From contig JAHJJX010000018.1 in assembly GCA_018822665.1 (NCBI GenBank), forward strand, positions 1 to 57,173: 57,173 nt of DNA. Direction: 5' to 3'. Every line of letters starts with the position of its first letter. The stretch's first letter is position 1. The DNA comes from a bacterium (GTDB lineage Bacteria; Campylobacterota; Campylobacteria; Campylobacterales; Sulfurimonadaceae). This document shows, piece after piece, positions 9,318-17,063 of the stretch. The position numbers and the translations under genes are program-made. Below the pieces are notes generated by a model. The model was not told the DNA's origin. It made no database searches and was given only the letters and a program-made list of their open reading frames with translations.

Positions 9318-10937
9318 CTACTCCATAAAGTCTGCACAAAGCACACTGTCTTCTTTCCATGTTATAGTATGTGCCTTGTACGCCCTATCGTTTTCATTTG
9401 GGAGATCTGCTCTAAAGTGAGCACCGCGACTCTCATTTCTGCTAATTGCGCACACAAGAATAATTTCGCTCAGCTCCACCATATTTCCAAACTCTATAAA
9501 TTCGATAAGATTTGTGTTATGCACCTTCGATTTGTCTTTTGGACCCATAAAAGGGAGCTCTTTTTGAATTTGACGAACAGCGCCAAGGACCGCTTTTAAT
9601 CCCATCTCGTCTCGTGATATTCCTGCATTATTATAAAAGATGTTTCCCATAAACTCCCGCTTTTGATAAAAATCTATCTGGTTCGTAAAGTATTTCACAC
9701 CCATTATAAAGTTTTGGGCACTTTTTATTTGCAAACTTGCATCTATGGTGTGCGTAAATTTTTTTGCATACGCAGCCGCATTTTCGCCCGCTTGTCGCCC
9801 AAAAACTACAAGTTCCAAAAGAGAGTTTCCTCCAAGACGGTTTGCCCCGTGGACTTTGTGGTTTGCACACTCTCCGGCGGCATAAAGACCTCTAAGTTTA
9901 GATGATGAATTTTTATCTACCTCTATTCCGCCCATAGTGTAATGCGCCACGGGTTTAACAGGAATCAAATCATAAACAGGGTCAACATTTTCATAAAGCC
10001 TTGCCAGTTTTCTCTCCTGAGGAAGTTCTTCGTTTATAAACGCTTCTCCTAGATGACGGATATCCAAAAATACATCTTCCCCCTTTTCTATTTCATTGTG
10101 AATAGCGCGCGCCACTTCATCTCTTGGGGCAAGCTCATTGGTAAATCTTTCCCCTTTCGAGTTGACAAGATAACCGCCCGCACCTCTGGCACTCTCAGAG
10201 ATTAAAATAGACGAGTTTTTTAAAGCTGTCGGGTGGAACTGTATAAACTCCATATCGCTCAGTCTTGCTCCTGCACGGATAGCGGCAGCGATTCCGTCAC
10301 CCGTTGTACCGACTGCATTTGTTGAGTGTTTGGCAAATATTCTGCTGTATCCGCCCGTTGCGACTATCACCGAAGCACTCTCGTAACTCTCAACCTCTCC
10401 TGTTCTCATATTTAAAACAGTAGCTCCGCATGCATAAGGCTTTTCATATTCATCTTTGTTGCTTATAAAGTTTAAAAGGTATCTCTCATTTAAAATTTCT
10501 ATTCCACATGCCAAGCATCTGTCATACAAAGTATGTAAAATTTTAAGACCTGTATAATCTTGCGCATAACAAGCTCTCGGTGCGGAAGCACCGCCTAAGG
10601 TTCTTTGGGCTATTTTTGCATCTTTTGTTCTGCTAAAAGGAACGCCTATGCTATCGAGCCACTCCACTGCTCTGGGGGCTTCTTCACATAAAAGTCTCAC
10701 TGCTTCTTCATTTGCCAAACCATGGGCAGATTTGAGAGTGTTTTGCACATGCGCTTCAACGCTGTCTTTTCCAACATTTCCAAACGCCGCATTTATGCCG
10801 CCTTGGGCCATGCTCGTTTGAGACCTTGTCGGATAATCTTTTGTAATTACTCTCACTTTTACCCCGGCTTCATGCGCATGAAGCGCAGCAACCAATCCCG
10901 CCCCGCCGGCTCCTATAATTAAAACATCGCTTCTCAT
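9318..10937 (-). CDS. Succinate dehydrogenase/fumarate reductase flavoprotein subunit
   Basis: Catalytic subunit that interconverts fumarate and succinate. It has an FAD dinucleotide fold (IIGAGGAGLVAA, residues 7-18), the substrate segments QFHPTAL and LAPRDEVARA with the catalytic arginine, then HYTMGGIE and GANRLGGNSLLELVVFG. The residue that carries covalent FAD in E. coli FrdA/SdhA (RSHT) is Gln40 here (TRSQTSMAQGG), so FAD is probably bound non-covalently. There is no Tat or Sec signal, so it faces the cytoplasm. L-aspartate oxidase is a related family, but the adjacent iron-sulfur subunit supports the SDH/FRD call. An exact GGCATGTGGAA copy is inside the gene. Confidence 0.87.
   Translation of the reverse strand: MRSDVLIIGAGGAGLVAALHAHEAGVKVRVITKDYPTRSQTSMAQGGINAAFGNVGKDSVEAHVQNTLKSAHGLANEEAVRLLCEEAPRAVEWLDSIGVPFSRTKDAKIAQRTLGGASAPRACYAQDYTGLKILHTLYDRCLACGIEILNERYLLNFISNKDEYEKPYACGATVLNMRTGEVESYESASVIVATGGYSRIFAKHSTNAVGTTGDGIAAAIRAGARLSDMEFIQFHPTALKNSSILISESARGAGGYLVNSKGERFTNELAPRDEVARAIHNEIEKGEDVFLDIRHLGEAFINEELPQERKLARLYENVDPVYDLIPVKPVAHYTMGGIEVDKNSSSKLRGLYAAGECANHKVHGANRLGGNSLLELVVFGRQAGENAAAYAKKFTHTIDASLQIKSAQNFIMGVKYFTNQIDFYQKREFMGNIFYNNAGISRDEMGLKAVLGAVRQIQKELPFMGPKDKSKVHNTNLIEFIEFGNMVELSEIILVCAISRNESRGAHFRADLPNENDRAYKAHTITWKEDSVLCADFME
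10502..10512 (-). repeat. Dispersed 11-mer, copy within the SDH/FRD flavoprotein gene
   Basis: Exact copy read on the coding strand, where it encodes Ala-Cys-Gly-Ile. A one-mismatch copy sits at 9098-9108 in the partner subunit gene, also encoding Ala-Cys-Gly. Confidence 0.8.
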
Positions 10938-11046
10938 CTACAACCCTCTAAAAAATTTATGAATACTACAACATTTGAAGTTGTGTTTTCTTTATGCTTT
11001 ATATCTAAATACAAGCTGCCATGCTTCATGAAAGAACCTGCGATTT

Positions 11047-11451
11047 TTATACCAAAGTGCTTAAAAAATAATATCTTGCCACTCTTAAAGAACCCGCTAT
11101 TATAACAAACCAAACAAACTTAAGTCTAAGAACACCTGCAACAAGTGTTAGCGGGTCACCAATTACGGGAAGCCACGAAAAGAGTAAAATAAAGTACCCG
11201 TATTTCTCTCCGTAGTCGTGCGCCTTTGTTCCCACTTTTGAAGAAAGAAGTTTTGTTTTTGTTTTTTCATAGAGCCAGTAGCCGAACCAGTAGTTAAGAA
11301 TAATTGCTAAAATATTTCCAAACGATGCAAAAAACATGGCATGTGTAAATTCCATGCCGTTGGATAAAGCCACTAAGAATGTGGCTTCTGAGCTAAGGGG
11401 AAAAAGAGTGGCTGCTAAAAAAGCAGATAAAAAAAGGGCTAGTTCAGCGAT
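11047..11451 (-). CDS. YqaA-family (SNARE-associated/DedA-like) membrane protein, start unclear
   Basis: Small inner-membrane protein related to E. coli YqaA and the DedA family. It has the family segments FFASFGNILA and FSWLPVIGDPLTLVAGVLR and several membrane helices. The first good start codon is GTG at 11371-11373. In-frame codons further upstream still encode conserved family sequence (ELALFLSAFLAATLFPLSSE), so the protein must begin earlier. Between the in-frame TGA at 11461-11463 and that GTG there is no ATG, GTG or TTG. ATC at 11449-11451 is the best-placed codon and would give (M)AELALFL. It overlaps the end of the dehydrogenase gene, so translation may be coupled. A sequence error cannot be excluded. 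Confidence 0.7.
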   Translation of the reverse strand: MAELALFLSAFLAATLFPLSSEATFLVALSNGMEFTHAMFFASFGNILAIILNYWFGYWLYEKTKTKLLSSKVGTKAHDYGEKYGYFILLFSWLPVIGDPLTLVAGVLRLKFVWFVIIAGSLRVARYYFLSTLV

Positions 11452-12362
11452 GCAATGTTCTCAATCGTTGAAGCGATAAGTTTATCTCTTGCTTCAATGG
11501 ATGTCCACGCAATATGAGGAGTTATGTAAAGGTTCTCTTTATTTTTAACACTTAAAAGAGGATGATTTTCAAGCATTGGCTCTTTTGTCAAAACATCTAA
11601 ACCAAAATAAATATTTTTCTCATCCACTATTTTTGCAACTGCCTCTTCATTGATGATACCGCCGCGTCCCAGGTTTAAAATTATGCTTCCATCTTTGCAT
11701 GTTAACAACTGTTCATAGTCTAAAAGGTTCTTCGTTTTATCGTTAAGAGGTGCGTGAATAGAGATAATATCACACATTTTTAAAAGTTCATCTAGAGACG
11801 TTTGCTGATAATCATCCCTTACATTGAGTCCGCTCGTTGAGTAGTAAAATATCTCCGCACCGAAAGCTTTTGCTATGTTTGCGACTCCGCACCCTATAGC
11901 TCCAAATCCGATGATTCCCCATTTTTTGCCTTTGATTTCAAAAAATGGACGTGAGACATCGGTAAAGATTGGGCTTTTTGAATAAGAACCGTTTTTTACA
12001 TACTCATCATAATAGCGTGCGTGTCCCATCAGATAAAACAACATGGAAAAGGTATGCTGTATCACCGAGTCCGTTGAATAGCCTGCCACATTTTTGACGG
12101 CTATCGCTCTTTTTTTTGCCGCTTGCAAGTCTACATTATTCATTCCCGTCGCGGCTATGCAGATTAATTTTAAAGTCGGGGTGTTTTCCATGTGGAAATC
12201 ACTTATAACTACCTTGTTAGTAACAATAACATCACAGTTAGTTATCCGTGTCTGAACTTCTTGTGGAGACGTTGTTTGAAAAACACTTACATCCCCCAAT
12301 TTTTCAAAACCGCTTAAATCCGTATCGCCAAAAGTCAAAGCATCCAGTACGACTATTTTCAT
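11439..12362 (-). CDS. D-isomer-specific 2-hydroxyacid dehydrogenase (glycerate dehydrogenase-like)
   Basis: NAD-dependent oxidoreductase of 307 aa. The Rossmann motif GFGAIGCGVA lies near residue 150. The catalytic arginine is in LNLGRGGIINE, the glutamate in DVLTKEPM and the histidine in ITPHIAW, as expected for the family. The closest subtype by eye is glycerate/hydroxypyruvate reductase, but formate, phosphoglycerate and lactate dehydrogenases share the fold, so the substrate is uncertain. It starts 3 bp after purT and overlaps the YqaA-like gene, forming a compact minus-strand run. Confidence 0.82.
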   Translation of the reverse strand: MKIVVLDALTFGDTDLSGFEKLGDVSVFQTTSPQEVQTRITNCDVIVTNKVVISDFHMENTPTLKLICIAATGMNNVDLQAAKKRAIAVKNVAGYSTDSVIQHTFSMLFYLMGHARYYDEYVKNGSYSKSPIFTDVSRPFFEIKGKKWGIIGFGAIGCGVANIAKAFGAEIFYYSTSGLNVRDDYQQTSLDELLKMCDIISIHAPLNDKTKNLLDYEQLLTCKDGSIILNLGRGGIINEEAVAKIVDEKNIYFGLDVLTKEPMLENHPLLSVKNKENLYITPHIAWTSIEARDKLIASTIENIASLN

Positions 12363-12365
12363 TCT

Positions 12366-13529
12366 TTATGCGTCTTTTACTTTTTTAATCAGCTCTCTTG
12401 CGGTGGCAAGTGCTTTTTGTGCTTCATCAAATACAAGCGCAACAGCAAGACGTCTTCCTTTGTGCGCTTCGGGCTTTGAGAAAACTCTCACAAAACTTTT
12501 CTCGCTAAAAAGGCTCTCATCTACCTCCACGACAGGAGCATAGTTGTGCGTTTCAGATTTAAAAGCAGCGCTTGCTCCTCCTCCGTAAAATGTAAAGCCC
12601 AAAGGAAGTCCTAAAACAGCGCGCAAGTGAAGTGCAAATTCACTCTGACTTTGTGTGATGAGGGTAACCATGCCTGTATCATGAGGACGAGGAGAAACTT
12701 CGCTAAAATAAACTTCATCCCCTTTTATAAATAATTCAACCCCAAAAAGACCCTGTCCGCCAAGACCGTCCGTAATAGTTTTGGCCATCTCCTGCGCTTT
12801 TTGTTTTGCGAGTTCACTCATAATCATCGGCTGCCATGAAAAAACATAATCACCGTCTCTTTGCTCATGGCCTATCGGCTCACAAAAAACAGTTTCTTTC
12901 CCGTTTCTTGCAGTTAACATCGTTATCTCATAATCAAAATCAACAAAGGCTTCAACAATCAGCTCACTTGCGTCTCCGCGAGCTTCTTTTGCCATCTCCC
13001 ATGATTTTTCAATATCCGCTTCGCTTCTAGCAACGCTCTGTCCATGTCCTGATGAACTCATTACAGGCTTGACAACGCAAGGAAAACCTAATCTTCCCAT
13101 TGCATCTCTCATACCCTCAAGAGTTGTGACAAACTCATAAGGACCTGTTTTTAAACCCAGCTCCTCCGCTGCAAAACGGCGAATATTTTTTCTGTTCATC
13201 GTTTTATTTACCGCTTCTGCATTTGGAATTACATTAAATCCCTCCGCTTGCGCTTCAAAGAGAGCCTGTATGCTGATAGCCTCAATTTCAGGCAGAATAT
13301 AATCCGGTTTTTCATGACGAATAATCTCTAAAATCGCATCTTTGTCTTGCATATTTACAACATACGCGCGATGTGCCACATGGTGTGCGGGAGCGTTCTC
13401 GTATCTGTCAACTGCGATAACTTCAAGCCCTAATCTTTGAGCCTCGATAACAACCTCTTTACCGAGTTCGCCCGAGCCCAGAAGCATGATTTTTTTAGAA
13501 TTTGATTTTAATGGAGCAGAGAATTTCAT
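12366..13529 (-). CDS. purT: Formate-dependent phosphoribosylglycinamide formyltransferase PurT
   Basis: ATP-grasp enzyme that converts GAR, formate and ATP to FGAR in purine synthesis, a folate-independent alternative to PurN. The N-terminus [20 protein letters not shown] is the typical nucleotide-binding start. Typical ATP-grasp segments follow: [47 protein letters not shown]. The length of 387 aa is normal for PurT. It is the first gene of a minus-strand run and its upstream region (13530-13682) is shared with a divergent signalling operon. Confidence 0.93.
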   Translation of the reverse strand: MKFSAPLKSNSKKIMLLGSGELGKEVVIEAQRLGLEVIAVDRYENAPAHHVAHRAYVVNMQDKDAILEIIRHEKPDYILPEIEAISIQALFEAQAEGFNVIPNAEAVNKTMNRKNIRRFAAEELGLKTGPYEFVTTLEGMRDAMGRLGFPCVVKPVMSSSGHGQSVARSEADIEKSWEMAKEARGDASELIVEAFVDFDYEITMLTARNGKETVFCEPIGHEQRDGDYVFSWQPMIMSELAKQKAQEMAKTITDGLGGQGLFGVELFIKGDEVYFSEVSPRPHDTGMVTLITQSQSEFALHLRAVLGLPLGFTFYGGGASAAFKSETHNYAPVVEVDESLFSEKSFVRVFSKPEAHKGRRLAVALVFDEAQKALATARELIKKVKDA

Positions 13530-13671
13530 GTATAAACCTTATAAAAAATTAGCGAAATTGTAGCATAATAGATATGTTTCTTGCCAATGAATCCTTACGC
13601 GTTTAGCGCAAAGTATTATTTAAAATAAATCAAACTTATATTTTTAATCTGTATGCAACTCTATCTTTCGT

Positions 13672-13677
13672 TATAAT
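13672..13677 (+). promoter_or_regulatory. -10 element very close to the start codon (possible leaderless mRNA)
   Basis: TATAAT is only five bases before the ATG at 13683, so transcription would begin at or near the start codon. No Shine-Dalgarno sequence is visible upstream of that ATG. Confidence 0.45.
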
Positions 13678-13682
13678 ATCTT

Positions 13683-14642
13683 ATGCGGAAAAAATCATTT
13701 TATCATATATTAGTAATTATATTTACCCTGCCTCTCTTTTGGGGATGTTCACCCAAAGAGGAGCAAACATTGAGGTTGGGGATGGTTCAGTGGATTGGCT
13801 ATTCTCCGTTTTTTGTTGCCGAAGCAGATTCCGGCCTGCCAAAATCATTACGCATCATTGATTATGCGGCAAATTATGACATTATTGAAGCCATTAAGTC
13901 CAAAGAGCTTGATGCCGCCCTCTTAACGCTTGATGAAGTGATTATTCTAACACAAGAGGGGATAAAACTTTATATCATCCTTATTTTAGATACTTCCAAC
14001 GGCGCAGATGCGATACTCGCAAAAGCTTCCATTCAAAACATACGAGACTTAAGGGCGAAGCGTGTTGCTTATGAGCCCAACAGTGTTCAAGAATATCTTC
14101 TCTCCCGAGCATTAAAACAAGAAAATATGTCACTCAAAGATATTGAGCCGATTTTTTTAAAATATGATCAACAAAGCAGTGAATGGGAAAATCGCTCCTT
14201 TGACGCGATTGCCACCTTTGAACCAAAAAAACATAAACTTATTGAAGCGGGTATGCACACGATTTTTGACAGCAGTAACATACCTAATGAGATAATTGAT
14301 ACCTTTGTAGTTACACAGGAGGGAATTAAGAATAATCCGCTGACGATTCAAAAAACCGTTAACGCATACTTTAGCGCCTTGCTTAAAATCAATCAAGATG
14401 AAAAAACGCATACCATCATTGGAAAATATCTTCATACAACACCAAAAAATGTCAAAGAAGCATTACGCGGCGTAAAGATTATGAACCGCGAAGAAAATAA
14501 AAAGCTCATAGCTTTTCCAAATCCTCATATACTAAAGTATTCTGCTCATGTTGTAAACTATCTGCAAGATCACGGTCGCACCAAAGGCAAAATCAACATC
14601 CGAGCACTCCTTTATCCTGAGTTTATCTCTAAGGATAAATAA
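13683..14642 (+). CDS. Periplasmic solute-binding lipoprotein (NMT1/THI5/SsuA-like)
   Basis: Lipoprotein with a signal peptide ending in a lipobox (LFWGC, Cys at about 22), then a type-2 solute-binding domain like those of taurine, sulfonate or pyrimidine-precursor ABC importers (LRLGMVQWIGYSPFFVAE, DAALLTLDEVI, RVAYEPNSVQEYLLSRAL). No ABC permease or ATPase is adjacent. Instead the stop overlaps, by one base, a membrane GGDEF-EAL protein. The likely role is therefore ligand sensing: the bound ligand would adjust c-di-GMP turnover by its partner (inference). The ligand is unknown. Confidence 0.8.
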   Translation: MRKKSFYHILVIIFTLPLFWGCSPKEEQTLRLGMVQWIGYSPFFVAEADSGLPKSLRIIDYAANYDIIEAIKSKELDAALLTLDEVIILTQEGIKLYIILILDTSNGADAILAKASIQNIRDLRAKRVAYEPNSVQEYLLSRALKQENMSLKDIEPIFLKYDQQSSEWENRSFDAIATFEPKKHKLIEAGMHTIFDSSNIPNEIIDTFVVTQEGIKNNPLTIQKTVNAYFSALLKINQDEKTHTIIGKYLHTTPKNVKEALRGVKIMNREENKKLIAFPNPHILKYSAHVVNYLQDHGRTKGKINIRALLYPEFISKDK

Positions 14643-17056
14643 TGAAAAAAATCATAAACTCTCTTTTCTTTTATCCTGCTCTTGCCCTTTTTATCATTTT
14701 TTCCGGTTTGCTTGGCTTGTATATTTTCTCTCTGGAAGAAGCAAAAGAAACGATAACCCAACAAACCATGCAAAGGTCAAAAGAAGATGCTTTTTTGCTT
14801 AAAAGCATTATAGAAGAATTGTCCATAGCTAAAAAATCGTCTTTAATTCAAAGAGAGATTAGTCGTGCAGCTACAAGAAAGAATATAAAGTATATTTTGT
14901 TGGTATCACCCGATGGTACCGTCTTATACGGTGACCGCTTGCATATCATCAGTCAAACCATAGAAGAGGTTTTTGGAAGCATACAAGCATCACACTATCT
15001 AAAAGAGACACGAGACAAGGCGGGCATACATATTCATCCGACCAACTCAAATCACATCGATACAACAATCAATTTAAATTATCTCTACAACCCGATACAT
15101 AAGATTTTAGAAAAAGGGCATCTTCTGATTCTTTCTGATCTTTCAGCCCCTTTATCAGAAAAAAAAGCTGAACTGCAAACCGAATTTTTTCAAATTTATC
15201 TGGGAATAAGTTTCACCATACTGGTACTGTTTTATTTATATTATCGCCATTTTTTAAGAAAATTACTTTATCTTGAAAAGATTTCATCCCAGTTGCAATC
15301 TTCTGTAAAAAATCGTAAATTCAAACAAGGAGAAGACTTTTCTCTCGATACTATTGTCAATCGTTTAACACAAACAACACAAGACCTTGCGCTCATGTCG
15401 CATGTGATACATTTTAGCAACGATGCAATTCTCATAACCGACAAAGAAAAAAATATTATTAGTGTCAATCCTGCCTTTGAGGAATTAAGCGGATACAACT
15501 TAAAAGAACTTCTTGGAAAAAAGCCCGAATCCCTTGTAAAATCCCATCTCATGGATCAACACTTTTACATAAATATGTGGGAAAGTATCCATAAAAACGG
15601 CTGCTGGAACGGTGAAATCATCGACAGACGAAAAAATGGAAGCAGCTATACGGTTTGGCAAAATATATTCACGCTTCAAGAGCCTGCAAGCGGTGAACTT
15701 TCAAACTATGTTGCCATAAGCAAAGATATCTCTGAACTTATGCAAAAACAAAGAGAGATTGAAAATTTGGCATATTATGACGGTCTTACAAATCTGGCAA
15801 ACAGAAGCTATTTTTTACACCTGCTCAATAAACTCATTTTGCAAAATAATCGTATCAAACACCATTTTGCCATGATTTATGCCGATTTGGACGATTTTAA
15901 AGAGATAAATGATACGCTAGGCCATGCCGCGGGAGATAAAGTACTGCAACAGTTTGCATTATCGCTCACACAAAAACTACGCAGTGCAGATATCATCTGT
16001 CGTCTTGGCGGAGATGAGTTTGCCATCATTACACCAGATATAACCACACCCGACGGTGCGCTTGAAATAGCAAATAAGATAATCGGTATTTCTAAAATTC
16101 CCATTTTGATTGAAGGGAAAATGATTACTGTGAATGTCAGCGTAGGGGTTGCCCTGTATCCGGACGATGGCATCGATGAAAAATCCTTACTTAAAGCTGC
16201 AGATTTAGCGATGTATAAATCAAAGGAAAATGGAAAAAATCAAGTTACTCTCTTTCAAGAGCAAATGCAAAAAGAGGCTAATAAACGTGTGCAGATACGA
16301 GAAGACCTTCAAAATGCAATAAAAAATAAAGAGTTTATTCTTCAATATCAGCCCAAAGTAAATACCAACACGCAAATAGTTTCAGGATTTGAGGTGCTTA
16401 TACGTTGGAAGCATCCTAAACGCGGCTTAATTCCTCCCTATGAATTCATTTGGATTGCTGAAGAAAGCGGGCTTATTGTGCCAATGACTGAGTGGATATT
16501 TCAGGAGGTCAATAGTGTCTGCGGCCGTTTTAAAGAAGTATCGAATCATGATTTCTCTTTTGCTATAAATATTTCTGCAAAACATTTTCAAGAACAAAAT
16601 CTCATTGTACAAATTGAATCATCTCTTCAAAAACAATGGATTCAAAACGGATGCATAGAGATAGAAGTAACCGAAAGCGCAGTTATGAAGGAGATTGAAA
16701 AAGCAAAAGAACAGCTTCATGCGCTTCATGGATTGGGAATTAAAGTATCTCTTGATGACTACGGCACGGGACACTCCTCTTTATCTTATCTTAAACATCT
16801 GCCAATCGATACAATCAAAATTGATAAATCCTTTGTCGATGGTATCACCTATGACAAAAAAGATCGTGCTATTGTTTCTTCAACAATACAATTAGCTAAA
16901 AATCTAGGAATAATAACCGTTGTTGAGGGGGTTGAAACCGAGGAGCAAGCTCGCTATGTAAAAGATTTTGGAGCGGATTTTATACAAGGATATCTTTACT
17001 TTAAACCCTTGGATGAAAAAGATGCGATGGCACTCTGCCAGCATCTTAATTCTTAG
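14642..17056 (+). CDS. Membrane PAS-GGDEF-EAL c-di-GMP signalling protein
   Basis: 804 aa. Two membrane helices (about 10-30 and 178-198) enclose a periplasmic sensor region that could contact the upstream lipoprotein. A PAS domain follows at about 250-365 (SNDAILITDKEKNIISVNPAFEELSGY). The GGDEF domain is intact, with RLGGDEF at 454-460, so diguanylate cyclase activity is possible. In the EAL domain the signature reads EVL at 584-586 instead of EAL. Other phosphodiesterase segments are present (IEIEVTESAVM, LDDYGTGHSSLSYL, IKIDKSFV), so activity is plausible. Whether it makes or degrades c-di-GMP cannot be decided from sequence. It ends seven bases from the convergent flgE. Confidence 0.88.
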   Translation: MKKIINSLFFYPALALFIIFSGLLGLYIFSLEEAKETITQQTMQRSKEDAFLLKSIIEELSIAKKSSLIQREISRAATRKNIKYILLVSPDGTVLYGDRLHIISQTIEEVFGSIQASHYLKETRDKAGIHIHPTNSNHIDTTINLNYLYNPIHKILEKGHLLILSDLSAPLSEKKAELQTEFFQIYLGISFTILVLFYLYYRHFLRKLLYLEKISSQLQSSVKNRKFKQGEDFSLDTIVNRLTQTTQDLALMSHVIHFSNDAILITDKEKNIISVNPAFEELSGYNLKELLGKKPESLVKSHLMDQHFYINMWESIHKNGCWNGEIIDRRKNGSSYTVWQNIFTLQEPASGELSNYVAISKDISELMQKQREIENLAYYDGLTNLANRSYFLHLLNKLILQNNRIKHHFAMIYADLDDFKEINDTLGHAAGDKVLQQFALSLTQKLRSADIICRLGGDEFAIITPDITTPDGALEIANKIIGISKIPILIEGKMITVNVSVGVALYPDDGIDEKSLLKAADLAMYKSKENGKNQVTLFQEQMQKEANKRVQIREDLQNAIKNKEFILQYQPKVNTNTQIVSGFEVLIRWKHPKRGLIPPYEFIWIAEESGLIVPMTEWIFQEVNSVCGRFKEVSNHDFSFAINISAKHFQEQNLIVQIESSLQKQWIQNGCIEIEVTESAVMKEIEKAKEQLHALHGLGIKVSLDDYGTGHSSLSYLKHLPIDTIKIDKSFVDGITYDKKDRAIVSSTIQLAKNLGIITVVEGVETEEQARYVKDFGADFIQGYLYFKPLDEKDAMALCQHLNS

Positions 17057-17063
17057 GCTATTT

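Noticed and set aside
10965-10990. Small hairpin ACAAC/GTTGT between the SDH/FRD flavoprotein gene and the YqaA-like gene
   Set aside because: Only five base pairs, and the T-run is on the wrong side for minus-strand genes.
12187-12201. CCATGTGGAAA with preceding TTTCC resembling an inverted 11-mer pair in the dehydrogenase gene
   Set aside because: Two mismatches to the repeat and a simple local palindrome; it encodes Asp-Phe-His-Met-Glu in frame.
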